A stretch of DNA of 32,031 bases. Origin: Alphaproteobacteria bacterium. Lineage in GTDB: Bacteria > Pseudomonadota > Alphaproteobacteria > UBA9219. The notes below the pieces were generated by a model. That model did not search any database. It saw only the letters and a program-made list of their open reading frames with translations, and was not told the DNA's origin. The stretch's first letter is position 1, and each line of letters starts with the position of its first letter. A program made the translations under genes and the position numbers. Location of the stretch: assembly GCA_028866275.1 (NCBI GenBank), contig JAGWIK010000022.1:1-32031 (forward strand), read 5' to 3'. This document shows, piece by piece, positions 1 through 8,162 of this stretch.

Positions 1-719
1 GCCAAATACTGCCCGCCATTGATAGTCAGGGTCGAACCGGTGATGAACGACGCCTGATTGGATGCCAGATATAAAACCGCCGCCGCGATTTCTTCCGGCT
101 TGCCCAGCCGTTTCAACGGAATTTTATCGACGATTTTCACCATGACTTCGGGCGACACGCCGTGCAGCAATTCGGTGTCGACATAGCCGGGCGCAATGGC
201 GTTGACCGTGATGCCCTTGCTTGCCGATTCCAGCGCCAGGGCTTTGGTGAAACCGATAATCGCCGCCTTGGCCGCCGAATAATTGGTCAGGCCGACCATG
301 CCCGACTGCGCATTGATCGAACTGACGCTGATAATGCGGCCAAAGCAACGTTCGCGCATGCCCTCGATCACAAGGCGCGACATGTTGAACACGGAATCCA
401 TATTGGTGCTCATCACTTCGCGCCATTGCTGCAACGTCATTTTGTGCAAAAACGAATCGCGCGAAATGCCGGCATTGTTGACCAGAACGTCGATATGGCC
501 GAAATCCGCGTTGATTTTCTCGACGCCTTCCTTGCAGGCGTCGAAATTGGCGACGTCGAATTTATAAGCCGGAATACCAGTCTTTTCCGTGAATTTCCTG
601 GCGGCGGCTTCGTTGCCGTAATAGGTCGCGGCAACCTTGTATTCCGCCTTCTGCAAGGTTTCGCAAATTGCCGCGCCAATTCCGCGCGTGCCGCCCGTGA
701 CCACTGCTATGCGTGCCAT
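1..719 (-). CDS. phaB: Acetoacetyl-CoA reductase (PhaB/PhbB), 3' end cut by window edge
   Basis: Short-chain dehydrogenase that reduces acetoacetyl-CoA to (R)-3-hydroxybutyryl-CoA with NADPH, the second step of polyhydroxybutyrate synthesis; cytoplasmic. The 239 visible residues start MARIAVVTGGTRGIG (the Rossmann TGGxxGIG motif), carry NNAG near residues 81-84, and have the catalytic triad Ser134, Tyr147 and Lys151 (YSAAK). The reading frame runs off position 1 at the motif NGGQYL, which is where family members usually end, so only one or two residues are probably missing. The start is supported by a GGGAG ribosome site about 8 bases upstream. It lies 49 bp downstream of phaA on the same strand, so the two are almost certainly co-transcribed. 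Other FabG-like reductases share the fold; the phaA neighbour makes PhaB the best call. Confidence 0.9.
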   Translation of the reverse strand, partial: MARIAVVTGGTRGIGAAICETLQKAEYKVAATYYGNEAAARKFTEKTGIPAYKFDVANFDACKEGVEKINADFGHIDVLVNNAGISRDSFLHKMTLQQWREVMSTNMDSVFNMSRLVIEGMRERCFGRIISVSSINAQSGMVGLTNYSAAKAAIIGFTKALALESASKGITVNAIAPGYVDTELLHGVSPEVMVKIVDKIPLKRLGKPEEIAAAVLYLASNQASFITGSTLTINGGQYL

Positions 720-768
720 TTACTTTCTCCCTTTGAAATATTCATTTCCAACCATCGATGCCGGTATT

Positions 769-1944
769 TTATCTTTCCACGCACATCGCAATACCCATCC
801 CGCCGCCGATACACAAGGTGGCGAGGCCTTTTTTGGCGTCGCGTTTCTGCATTTCATGCAGCAAGGTTACCAGAATGCGCGCGCCCGACGCGCCGATGGG
901 GTGGCCCAGCGCGACCGCGCCGCCATTGACATTGACCTTTGACGCGTCCCAGCCCAATTCCTTGCCGACGGCGCAGGACTGCGCCGCAAAGGCTTCGTTG
1001 GCCTCGATCAAATCGACATCGGCCAGTTTCCATCCCGCTTTTTCCAACGCCTTGCGGCTGGCGGTAACCGGGCCGATGCCCATGATGGCCGGATCGACGC
1101 CCACGGTCGCCCATGACGCGATGCGGGCCAGAGGCGCCACGCCGCGTTTGGCGGCGTCTTCTTCCGTCATCAACACAACGGCCGCCGCGCCATCGTTCAG
1201 CGTCGAGGCATTGCCCGCCGTGACCGTGCCGTCCTTGCTAAAGGCCGGGCGCAGTTTCGCCAGCGCATCCACAGTCGTTCCCGCGCGCACGCCTTCGTCG
1301 GTGTCGAAAGTCACATCGCCTTTTTTGTTCTTGATGATGACGGGAACGATTTCATCCTTGAACCGTCCGGCCTTGATCGCCGCTTCGGCCTTGTTCTGCG
1401 ACGCCACGGAAAACGCGTCCTGCATATCGCGCGTGATACCGAATTTGGCCGCGACATTTTCCGCCGTGATGCCCATATGGTAATCGTTGAAAATATCCCA
1501 CAACCCGTCCTTGATCATGGTGTCGACCAACGGCGTGTCGCCGAATTTGACGCCGCCGCGCATATGAACCGCATGCGGCGAAAGGCTCATGCTTTCCATG
1601 CCGCCCGCCACCACAATCGACGCGTCGCCGGATTTGATCGCCATATAGCCGTTGGCGACGGCGCGCAGGCCGGAACCGCAGATCTGGTTCACCGCATAGG
1701 CGGTTTTTTCCATCGGTATGCCGGCATTCATCGCCGCCTGACGGGCCGGCCCCTGCCCCTGCGCGGCGGCAAGAACATGCCCTAAAACGGTTTCCGACAC
1801 CTCGCCGGGCGCCGTTTTGGCGCGCGCCAGCGCTTCCTTGATGCAAATCGTCGCCAAAGCCGAAGCCGGTTGCGAGGCCAGCCCGCCGAGAAAAGAGCCG
1901 ATAGCGGTGCGGACGGCGCCGGCGATAACGATGGATGAAGACAT
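769..1944 (-). CDS. phaA: Acetyl-CoA acetyltransferase (beta-ketothiolase)
   Basis: Biosynthetic thiolase that condenses two acetyl-CoA into acetoacetyl-CoA, feeding PhaB for polyhydroxybutyrate; cytoplasmic, homotetrameric in the family. The protein has 391 residues, the normal family length. Cys89 in [10 protein letters not shown] is the acyl-accepting nucleophile, His348 lies in [12 protein letters not shown], and Cys378 in TLCIGGGMG is the general base; all three positions match classical PhaA numbering. A GCGAGGA ribosome site sits about 8 bases before the ATG. It is the first gene of the phaA-phaB operon, divergent from ihfA, with a candidate promoter at 1981-2009. The same enzyme could also work in degradation (AtoB-like), but pairing with a reductase favours the polymer pathway. 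Confidence 0.95.
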   Translation of the reverse strand: MSSSIVIAGAVRTAIGSFLGGLASQPASALATICIKEALARAKTAPGEVSETVLGHVLAAAQGQGPARQAAMNAGIPMEKTAYAVNQICGSGLRAVANGYMAIKSGDASIVVAGGMESMSLSPHAVHMRGGVKFGDTPLVDTMIKDGLWDIFNDYHMGITAENVAAKFGITRDMQDAFSVASQNKAEAAIKAGRFKDEIVPVIIKNKKGDVTFDTDEGVRAGTTVDALAKLRPAFSKDGTVTAGNASTLNDGAAAVVLMTEEDAAKRGVAPLARIASWATVGVDPAIMGIGPVTASRKALEKAGWKLADVDLIEANEAFAAQSCAVGKELGWDASKVNVNGGAVALGHPIGASGARILVTLLHEMQKRDAKKGLATLCIGGGMGIAMCVER

Positions 1945-1980
1945 GGGAAATCCTCGCTGGGTTGAACAAAGAACACCGGC

Positions 1981-2009
1981 ACACTAGGCCGTGCCGCGCG
2001 GTGAATCAA
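1981..2009 (-). promoter_or_regulatory. Candidate sigma-70-type promoter for phaA-phaB
   Basis: Read on the minus strand, TTGATT (2009-2004) is followed by a 17-base spacer and TAGTGT (1986-1981). This would start transcription about 30 bases before the phaA ATG. The same TTGA..-N17-TAG..T arrangement is seen in front of the divergent ihfA gene. The -10 hexamer is a weak match, so the call rests on spacing and position. Confidence 0.4.
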
Positions 2010-2077
2010 GGCGGCGATGTAACAAAAAAGATAGTGCGACGCATATAAAACACGCCCCGCGCGAATCCCCAGAATGT

Positions 2078-2106
2078 TTGACCTAAGCCCTTAGCCATAT
2101 TAGGCT
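2078..2106 (+). promoter_or_regulatory. Candidate sigma-70-type promoter for ihfA
   Basis: TTGACC (2078-2083), a 17-base spacer and TAGGCT (2101-2106) lie about 50 bases before the ihfA start codon. The -35 hexamer is strong and the spacing ideal; the -10 hexamer shares only T, A and the final T with consensus. It mirrors the element in front of the divergent phaA. Confidence 0.45.
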
Positions 2107-2157
2107 TGCGGTGAAGAGATTCGCGCCTGCCGATTCCAGTATGTAAGGAGCCCCACG

Positions 2158-2499
2158 ATGGACACGACCGTAACCCGCGCTCAACTGGCCGAAGCCGTTT
2201 ATGCCGAAGTCGGTCTCTCGCGCAACGACTCGGCCCAGCTGGTCGACGAAATTCTCGAAGAAGTTAGCCTCGCCCTCATCAATGGCGGTTCGGTCAAACT
2301 GTCGTCCTTCGGCAGCTTTCAGGTGCGCAGCAAGGGCGAACGCATCGGCCGCAATCCGAAGACCGGCGAAGAAGTGCCGATCAAGCCGCGCCGCGTTTTG
2401 ATTTTCCGCGCCAGCCACGTGTTGAAAGACAAAATCAACCGTTCGCTTCTGGGCCCCAACGCCAAGCCATCAACCCCGGCAACGCAAGGTGATGCATGA
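2158..2499 (+). CDS. ihfA: Integration host factor alpha subunit
   Basis: DNA-bending nucleoid protein that works as a heterodimer with IhfB in transcription, replication and recombination. The 113 residues contain the complete HU/IHF fold, including [12 protein letters not shown] near residues 42-53 and the beta-arm with [11 protein letters not shown], whose proline intercalates into DNA. The stretch [19 protein letters not shown] is typical of alphaproteobacterial IhfA. A short Pro/Thr-rich tail extends it slightly beyond the usual ~100 residues. TAAGGAG lies 8 bases before the ATG. The stop overlaps the next start (ATGA), coupling it to the MerR gene; ihfA followed by a MerR gene is a common order in Alphaproteobacteria. 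Confidence 0.95.
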   Translation: MDTTVTRAQLAEAVYAEVGLSRNDSAQLVDEILEEVSLALINGGSVKLSSFGSFQVRSKGERIGRNPKTGEEVPIKPRRVLIFRASHVLKDKINRSLLGPNAKPSTPATQGDA

Positions 2500-3023
2500 A
2501 CACAGGCATTCAGGAACATATTCCGGCGCATTCCGCTACGCCAAAATCCTCGTCTGCGCCTGCGTTGCAATCTTCCGAAATCAAATCGCCCACGGCATTC
2601 CGCACCATCAGCGAAGTCGCCGAGGATTTGCGCCTGCCCCAGCATGTCTTGCGCTTCTGGGAAAGCAAATTCCAGCAAATCCGCCCGTTGAAACGCGGCG
2701 GCGGGCGGCGTTATTACCGTCCCGAAGACGTCCAGATGATCCACGACATCAAGGATTTGCTGTATAACCAAGGCTTCACCATTCGCGGCGTGCAGAAATT
2801 GCTGCGCGAAAAAAATCAGGCGACATCCTATGCCCGTTCGATGGTGCCGCAGCCGCAATTGCCGGTAACGGTTCCGGTGCAATCCAAGGAACAGCCCGCA
2901 GCCCACGCGCCCGCCACGGCGCAGCCGCAACACCAGACCACTCCGATTCAACGCCGCGAGATCGAAAACGTGCTGGCGGAATTGAAGGCGATGCGGAAAT
3001 TGCTGCAACAAACAGGCATCTAG
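2496..3023 (+). CDS. MerR-family transcriptional regulator
   Basis: DNA-binding regulator of 175 residues. Residues 35-107 form a MerR-type winged helix: [22 protein letters not shown] contains the helix-turn-helix, and [12 protein letters not shown] the wing. The domain resembles the CarA/MlrA-type MerR group rather than metal sensors, and no metal-binding cysteines are present. The middle (110-150) is Pro/Gln/Ala-rich and likely disordered; the end ([17 protein letters not shown]) looks like a short dimerising helix. The start overlaps the ihfA stop by 4 bp, so expression is coupled to ihfA. The conserved ihfA-merR pairing suggests a housekeeping role, but the target and signal are unknown. 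Confidence 0.85.
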   Translation: MNTGIQEHIPAHSATPKSSSAPALQSSEIKSPTAFRTISEVAEDLRLPQHVLRFWESKFQQIRPLKRGGGRRYYRPEDVQMIHDIKDLLYNQGFTIRGVQKLLREKNQATSYARSMVPQPQLPVTVPVQSKEQPAAHAPATAQPQHQTTPIQRREIENVLAELKAMRKLLQQTGI

Positions 3024-3028
3024 GGTCG

Positions 3029-3865
3029 GTGCCCGAACTTCCCGAAGTCGAAACCGTCTGTCGCGGGTTGCGCCCGCTGGTCGGCGCGCGCATAACCGCC
3101 GCCGCCGCCCATCGCGCCGATTTGCGCGCGCCCTTGCCGCGCAATCTGGGGAAAAGGCTGACGGGCCGCGCCATCACCGGCATCACGCGCCGCGCCAAAT
3201 ATATTCTGGTCGCGCTGGATGGCGGCGAAACCCTCTTGCTCCATCTCGGCATGTCGGGCCGCATGACCTTATCGCACGACAATGCGCCGTTGCAAAAACA
3301 CGACCATATCAGCCTTGCCACCGATAACGGTTTTTTCGTGCGGTTCAACGACCCGCGCCGTTTCGGTTATTGCGATCTTGTCGCCACCGACAAATTATCG
3401 AACCATAAATTGCTGCGCGGCCTCGGCATCGAACCGTTGAGCAAGGATTTTACGCCCGACGCGCTGGCCGCAATTTTAAAAAACCGCAACACCAGCATCA
3501 AGGCCGCGCTGCTCGACCAAAAACATGTCGTCGGCATCGGCAATATCTATGCCTGCGAAGCTTTGTTCCGCGCGGGCATCAATCCGTCGCGACCTGCGCA
3601 TAAAATAACCCGCGCGGAAATCGCCGCGCTGGCCGCCGCCATCCGCGACGTCTTGCGCGCCGCGATCAAGGCCGGCGGTTCCACCTTGCGCGATTATGTG
3701 CAGGCCGACGGCGAACTGGGCTATTTCCAGCATAACTTCGCCGTCTATGGCCGCGCGGGCCTGCCCTGCCCCGGCTGCACCTGCGACGTCACAAAGACCG
3801 GCGGCATCAAACGCATCGCGCAAAATGGCCGGTCGAGTTTTTATTGCGCGACGAAACAGAAATAA
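3029..3865 (+). CDS. mutM: Formamidopyrimidine-DNA glycosylase (Fpg/MutM)
   Basis: Base-excision repair enzyme that removes 8-oxoguanine and formamidopyrimidines and nicks the abasic site. The product of 278 residues begins MPELPEVETV from a GTG codon; Pro2 is the Schiff-base nucleophile and Glu3 the acid. Lys57 is at the classical position, and the H2TH region (about 140-225) includes VVGIGNIYACEALF. The C-terminal zinc finger is atypical: Cys247, Cys250, Cys252 and Cys273 are present, but the usual final CxxC cysteine is Lys276; Arg268 of the finger tip is kept. The start is fixed by the invariant PELPE terminus despite a poor ribosome site. It follows the MerR gene by 5 bp. Confidence 0.95.
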   Translation: MPELPEVETVCRGLRPLVGARITAAAAHRADLRAPLPRNLGKRLTGRAITGITRRAKYILVALDGGETLLLHLGMSGRMTLSHDNAPLQKHDHISLATDNGFFVRFNDPRRFGYCDLVATDKLSNHKLLRGLGIEPLSKDFTPDALAAILKNRNTSIKAALLDQKHVVGIGNIYACEALFRAGINPSRPAHKITRAEIAALAAAIRDVLRAAIKAGGSTLRDYVQADGELGYFQHNFAVYGRAGLPCPGCTCDVTKTGGIKRIAQNGRSSFYCATKQK

Positions 3866-3879
3866 CTTACGCTTGCCTT

Positions 3880-4296
3880 ATGATTTCAAGATTCGCCCTT
3901 CCCCTCGCCCTGCTTGCGCTGATGCCGTCCTTGCCGGCGCGGGCCGATGTCGACAACATCAATCGCGACGCCAACCTTGTCGATGAAGGGATAACGCCGC
4001 CCGCGATTCATTCAACGACCGTGCTTGACGGCATTCCCCTGATGGATGGATTGCAGCCTTATTCCGACGGCCCGTTGATCGACATCCTGCCCGACAGCCC
4101 CGCCCACAGCGCGGTTGCCGTCGGCGTCGTCGATGTCGACCAGACATATGATTATTACAAGAAAGCCCTGCCGCCGATGGGCTGGAAACCGGCCAGCGGC
4201 CGCGACTATTACCGCCAGGGCGAAACGCTGCATATCAATGTGCGCGGCGACGGCAAAACGACCACCGTGACATTCACCGAAAAAGGGTCTTCGTAA
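3880..4296 (+). CDS. Small secreted protein of unknown function
   Basis: I do not recognise the family. The product from the ATG at 3880 has 138 residues and begins MISRFALPLALLALMPSLPARA, a clear Sec signal peptide with cleavage after ARA. The mature part is acidic and compact; residues about 80-135 (DQTYDYYKKALPPMGWKP, then HINVRGDGKTTTVTFTEKG) resemble the short alpha/beta domain seen in many small periplasmic proteins in which a YY..LP.MGW segment precedes a beta hairpin. An upstream ATG at 3844 in the same frame would overlap mutM and hide the signal peptide, so it is not chosen. It is last in the ihfA-mutM run and ends at a strong terminator. It is likely periplasmic. Confidence 0.75.
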   Translation: MISRFALPLALLALMPSLPARADVDNINRDANLVDEGITPPAIHSTTVLDGIPLMDGLQPYSDGPLIDILPDSPAHSAVAVGVVDVDQTYDYYKKALPPMGWKPASGRDYYRQGETLHINVRGDGKTTTVTFTEKGSS

Positions 4297-4307
4297 GAAC
4301 CGGCCTA

Positions 4308-4333
4308 AAACCGGCGGGTCGCCCCGCCGGTTT
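4308..4333. terminator. Bidirectional rho-independent-like terminator
   Basis: A perfect 11-bp inverted repeat (4308-4318 with 4323-4333) is separated by a TCGC loop and flanked by A/T bases on both sides. It lies between the convergent secreted-protein gene (plus) and hsp20 (minus), so it can end both transcripts. The T-tract is short on either strand. Confidence 0.8.
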
Positions 4334-4363
4334 CTGTTCCCGCAATAACTCGATGCCGCAGAT

Positions 4364-4834
4364 TTACGAGGCTTTGATCTCGATCTTGCGCGCGCTGGCT
4401 TTCTCCTCGGCCAGCTTGGGCAAGGTCACGCTCAGCACGCCTTTGTCAAACCTCGCCTCGATAGCGTTGGCGTCTATCGCCGTCGCCAACGATAATTGCC
4501 GCGCGAAACTGCCCGACGACCGTTCGACGACGTGCCATGTGTCTTTCTTTTCATCGCGTTCGACTTTCTTTTCGCCGCGAATGGTCAACACGCCATCGTC
4601 AAAGGTGACGTCGACTTCCTTTTCGCTCAGGCCCGGTAAATCGGCCGTGACATGAAAGGCCTTGGCGTCTTCCCTGACATCAAGCCGCACCGGCAAAGCG
4701 GCGGCTTCAAGCGGCGCCGCAGGCATCCCGCGCCACACATCGTCAAGGCTGCGCTGCAACGCGCGCTGTACGGTTACAAACGGGTCTTCGCCGCCCAGAT
4801 AACGCGCGGCAGGCATAAAGGAACGAAGGGTCAT
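4364..4834 (-). CDS. Small heat shock protein, Hsp20/alpha-crystallin family
   Basis: ATP-independent holdase chaperone of 156 residues. The alpha-crystallin domain covers about residues 45-140: LPVRLDVREDAKAFHVTADLPGLSEKEVDV, then the DGVLTIRGEKK strand, and FDKGVLSVTLPKL, which contains the GVL signature. The N-terminal arm (1-44) has aromatic residues usual for substrate capture, and the C-terminal tail ends with an ARKIEIKAS stretch holding the IxI-type anchoring motif. AAAGGAG sits about 7 bases before the ATG. Bacterial members (IbpA or Hsp20 group) form large oligomers in the cytosol. Regulation by heat shock is likely from the family, but I could not assign a convincing RpoH promoter in 4835-4958. 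Confidence 0.92.
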   Translation of the reverse strand: MTLRSFMPAARYLGGEDPFVTVQRALQRSLDDVWRGMPAAPLEAAALPVRLDVREDAKAFHVTADLPGLSEKEVDVTFDDGVLTIRGEKKVERDEKKDTWHVVERSSGSFARQLSLATAIDANAIEARFDKGVLSVTLPKLAEEKASARKIEIKAS

Positions 4835-4958
4835 GGCAGTCTCCTTTTCTCTCCAGAGTTAACGTCTTACACTGTCGAGATAGGCACTGTTTCTTCGATG
4901 AAAAGCCCCCGAAAAATATATCTCCGCGCCCCTTGAAACCAGACGCGGCAGATCTACA

Positions 4959-5732
4959 TCAACCGGAATGGACAACCGACGCGGTCAGCGTTACGTCCGG
5001 CGAACCTTTGTACCGGTAATTGCCGTGATGGGTCAGAACCGTGCGCGGATCCAGCCAGATCTTGCCGCCGATCTGCCGCCAGCGGCGGCAGAAGGTAAAA
5101 TCCTCGCTCAGATAAATATTCGTGCCCGGCTCGATGATGCAATCGAACAGCGCATACTGGTTTTTGCTGCGTTCCCTGGGCACGGGATAAACATGGGCGA
5201 CATCGTATTTGGTATCGGGATAGGCGATAATCATGCGTTCAAGGCACGACCGGCGGATCAGCATAAACCCGGTTCCGGCATAAATGCCAGTGACGAAACC
5301 GTCGCGATGTTCGCGTTCCTTTTCCGCGCACGGCAGGCCGACGAAATGCAATCCGGCTTCGGCCATCTGTTCGACCGGCATGTCGGGCGTGATGCGCGTT
5401 TTGGCCTGTTCCCAGTCATAGCTTTTCAGCGGATAAAATCCCGCCACGACTTCGTGATTGAATTGCAGCATGCGATGCACGTCTTCGGGCCGGAACGAAA
5501 TATCGGCATCGATGAACATCAAATGCGTGGCGACCGGATTATCCAGAAACGTCGCCACCAGCTTGTTGCGGCTGCGCGTAATCAGCGAATCCCCGCCCAG
5601 CAAGGCAAGGCTGACATCGAAATCATGCGTGGCGGCATAGTTCATCAAATTAATGATGGACTCCATATATCCCTGCACGACAAGCCCGCCGTAACAGGGC
5701 GTGCCGATCACGATATGCGGTTTTGCCGTCAT
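4959..5732 (-). CDS. GT-A-fold glycosyltransferase-like protein
   Basis: Putative glycosyltransferase of 257 residues. The N-terminus KPHIVIGTPCYGG opens a nucleotide-sugar-binding fold; THLMFIDADISF (about residues 68-79) holds a DxD-type metal site, and SLITRSRNKLV resembles the donor-binding helix. Residues 145-165 (TGIYAGTGFMLIRRSCLERM) and the later EDFTFCRRWRQIGGKIWLD match the acceptor side of GT-A enzymes, where a conserved E-D is often the base. No membrane segment is seen, so it would act in the cytoplasm. Substrate cannot be inferred. Its ATG overlaps the maeB stop (ATGA), so it is translationally coupled to a central-metabolism gene with no obvious functional link. Confidence 0.7.
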   Translation of the reverse strand: MTAKPHIVIGTPCYGGLVVQGYMESIINLMNYAATHDFDVSLALLGGDSLITRSRNKLVATFLDNPVATHLMFIDADISFRPEDVHRMLQFNHEVVAGFYPLKSYDWEQAKTRITPDMPVEQMAEAGLHFVGLPCAEKEREHRDGFVTGIYAGTGFMLIRRSCLERMIIAYPDTKYDVAHVYPVPRERSKNQYALFDCIIEPGTNIYLSEDFTFCRRWRQIGGKIWLDPRTVLTHHGNYRYKGSPDVTLTASVVHSG

Positions 5733-7996
5733 TTAATCGCCTGATACGCGGCCATGACCGCCGTCGTGACGATATCGGAAACCGTCGCGCCCATGCGCAC
5801 GAACTGCGCGGGTTTTGCCAACCCGTTCATGATCGGCCCCAGAACGGTGACGCCGCCGATGCTCTGCAACAGCTTGGCCGCTATATTGGCCGCCTGCAAA
5901 TTCGGCATGACCAGCACGTTGGCCGGGCCGGTCAGACGGCAGAAGGGGTAAAGCCGCTTCATCAAATCATAGTCCAGCGCGACATCGACCGCCATTTCGC
6001 CGTCATATTCGAACGAAACCTGTTTTTCGTCCAGAATGTTCACGGCGCGGCGCACATGCTCGCCGTGCGACCGTTGCGGCTGGCCAAAACTGGCGAAAGA
6101 CAGCATCGCCACGCGCGGCGTGTGGCCCATGCGCCTGGCCCATTCGGCCGCATGTACGGCAATATCGGCCATTCTTTCCGGCGACGGTTCGATATGCACG
6201 GCGGTGTCGGCCAGAAACACCGTGCGTTCCTGTGAAATGGCGACCGACAGGCCGAACGCGCCGGAATCGCCTTCCGTATCGATAACGCGGCGGATATCGT
6301 CGTAATTGACGATAAAGCTGCGCGTCAAACCGGTGACCAGCGCGTCGGCGTCGCCCGTCGCCACCATCGTTGCGGCGAAAACGTTGCGGTTCTGGTTGAC
6401 CATGCGTTGGCAATCGCGCGCCATATAACCCTGGCGATGCAGACGGCCATACAGGTAATCGCGGTATTTTTCGTTATGCCGCGACAGCCGCGCATTGTGG
6501 ATTTCGACATGAACCTCTTCGGGCAAATTCATCGCCGCGATATGTTCCTGAATAACTTCCTCGCGGCCGACCAGAACCGGCACGCCGTACCCGCCCGCCT
6601 TGAATTGCAGCGCGGCGCGAATAACGCGGTCTTCCTCGCCTTCGGCAAAGACGATCTTGCGCGGGTTGCGTTTGACCGCTTCGAAAATAAGCTCGAGGCT
6701 GTCGGAAGTCGGGTCAAGCCGCGCGCGCAGGGATTTCTTATATGCCTCCATATCGGTGATCGGCTTGCGCGCCACGCCGGAATCCATCGCCGCCTGCGCG
6801 ACGGCCGCCGGAATGCGCACGATCAGGCGCGGGTCAAACGGCACGGGGATGATGTAGCCCGGCCCGTAACGCAGCCGCTGGCCGCCATAGGCGGCGTCGA
6901 CTTCGTCCGGCACGTCTTCGCGCGCCAGTTCGGCAATGGCGCGCGCAGCCGCCATTTTCATTTCGTCGTTGATCGTCGTGGCGCGGACATCCAGCGCGCC
7001 GCGGAAGATATAAGGAAAGCCCAGAACATTGTTGATCTGGTTCGGGTAATCCGACCGGCCCGTGGCGACAATAGCGTCGGGGCGCACGGCATAGACTTCT
7101 TCGGGCGTGATTTCGGGGTCGGGATTGGCCATCGCGAAAATGATCGGTTTTTTGGCCATCCCTTTGACCATTTCGCCGGTCGCCGCCCCTTTGGCCGACA
7201 GGCCCAGAAACATATCCGCGCCCTGCAACGCTTCGGTCAATGTGCGCGCGCCGGTTTCGACGGCATGGGCGGATTTCCACTGATTCATGCCTTCGGTGCG
7301 GCCCGTGTAGATAACGCCCTTCAGGTCGCACATCGTGACATTGTTATGCGGCACGCCCAAAGCCTTGATCAGCTCGACGCAGGCGATGGCCGAAGCCCCC
7401 GCGCCGTTGACGACGATTTTGATGTCCTTGATATTGCGCCCCGTCAGGTCGAGCGCGTTGATCAGCCCCGCCGCGGTGATGATGGCCGTGCCGTGCTGGT
7501 CGTCATGGAACACGGGGATGTCCATGACTTCGCGCAGGCGTTGTTCGATGATGAAGCATTCCGGCGATTTGATGTCTTCCAGATTGATGCCGCCGAATGA
7601 CGGGCCGAGAAAACGCACGCAATTGACGAATTCGTCGACATTCTTGGTGTCGATTTCCAGATCGATGCCGTCGACATCGGCAAAGCGTTTGAACAGCACC
7701 GCCTTGCCTTCCATGACGGGCTTGGACGCCAGCGCGCCCAGATCGCCCAGCCCCAGCACCGCCGTGCCGTTGGAAATGACCGCGACGACATTGCCGCGCG
7801 CCGTATAGTCATAGGCCGTGTCCGGGTTTTTTTCGATTTCAAGGCACGGCACCGCCACCCCCGGCGAATAGGCCAGCGACAAATCACGTTGCGTCACCAA
7901 AGGCTTGGTCGGGGTGATCTGCAATTTGCCCGGCCTGCCCTGGGCATGAAAGGCCAAGGCTTCTTCATCAGTGACGCGGGGGGTGGGTTTGCTCAT
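5729..7996 (-). CDS. maeB: NADP-dependent malic enzyme with phosphotransacetylase-like C-domain
   Basis: Oxidative decarboxylation of malate to pyruvate with NADPH formation, linking the TCA cycle to pyruvate and lipid or polyhydroxybutyrate precursors. The 755 residues have the long hybrid MaeB layout: malic N-domain (about 20-160, with SPGVAVPCLEI and the metal-binding FHDDQHGTA), an NAD(P)-binding domain (165-400, VVNGAGASAIA), and a phosphotransacetylase-like domain (430-755) that in the family is non-catalytic and senses acetyl-CoA. I chose the ATG at 7996 because CCGGAGAA lies about 8 bases upstream and the protein then starts MSKPTPRVTDEEAL like relatives; an upstream in-frame ATG at 8086 adds 30 unlike residues. 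It is the first gene of a pair with the glycosyltransferase. Confidence 0.95.
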   Translation of the reverse strand: MSKPTPRVTDEEALAFHAQGRPGKLQITPTKPLVTQRDLSLAYSPGVAVPCLEIEKNPDTAYDYTARGNVVAVISNGTAVLGLGDLGALASKPVMEGKAVLFKRFADVDGIDLEIDTKNVDEFVNCVRFLGPSFGGINLEDIKSPECFIIEQRLREVMDIPVFHDDQHGTAIITAAGLINALDLTGRNIKDIKIVVNGAGASAIACVELIKALGVPHNNVTMCDLKGVIYTGRTEGMNQWKSAHAVETGARTLTEALQGADMFLGLSAKGAATGEMVKGMAKKPIIFAMANPDPEITPEEVYAVRPDAIVATGRSDYPNQINNVLGFPYIFRGALDVRATTINDEMKMAAARAIAELAREDVPDEVDAAYGGQRLRYGPGYIIPVPFDPRLIVRIPAAVAQAAMDSGVARKPITDMEAYKKSLRARLDPTSDSLELIFEAVKRNPRKIVFAEGEEDRVIRAALQFKAGGYGVPVLVGREEVIQEHIAAMNLPEEVHVEIHNARLSRHNEKYRDYLYGRLHRQGYMARDCQRMVNQNRNVFAATMVATGDADALVTGLTRSFIVNYDDIRRVIDTEGDSGAFGLSVAISQERTVFLADTAVHIEPSPERMADIAVHAAEWARRMGHTPRVAMLSFASFGQPQRSHGEHVRRAVNILDEKQVSFEYDGEMAVDVALDYDLMKRLYPFCRLTGPANVLVMPNLQAANIAAKLLQSIGGVTVLGPIMNGLAKPAQFVRMGATVSDIVTTAVMAAYQAIK

Positions 7997-8088
7997 TCTG
8001 TTCTCCGGAAAGGCGAAAGACTCATGTGACGCCCGCCAATCGACGGGTTGCGCATAATTTAGTGTCTGGGGAACAAAATCAACCAAAA

Positions 8089-8104
8089 GTTAAAAATTTT
8101 TAAC
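8089..8104. promoter_or_regulatory. Perfect 16-bp AT-rich palindrome in divergent promoter region
   Basis: GTTAAAAATTTTTAAC is a perfect self-complementary sequence lying between divergent maeB (start 7996) and the sensor-kinase gene (start 8163). It contains two TTAA boxes separated by 6 bases, close to but not equal to the CtrA TTAA-N7-TTAA spacing. Placement suggests an operator; the binding protein is unknown. Confidence 0.4.
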
Positions 8105-8162
8105 GCATAAAGGATTATGAACGAAATGCGTCCCCTGTGAACCAACCGCCCCCAAGCCAGTA

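Noticed and set aside
4835-4958. RpoH heat-shock promoter for hsp20
   Set aside because: Only a weak CTTTTC...CCTATC pairing was found on the correct strand; the clearer CTTGAAA lies on the opposite strand, facing away from the gene.
6407-7600. 397-codon open frame on the plus strand opposite maeB
   Set aside because: It is antisense to a clearly coding, conserved enzyme, has Arg/His-rich composition typical of GC-rich shadow frames, and lacks a ribosome site.
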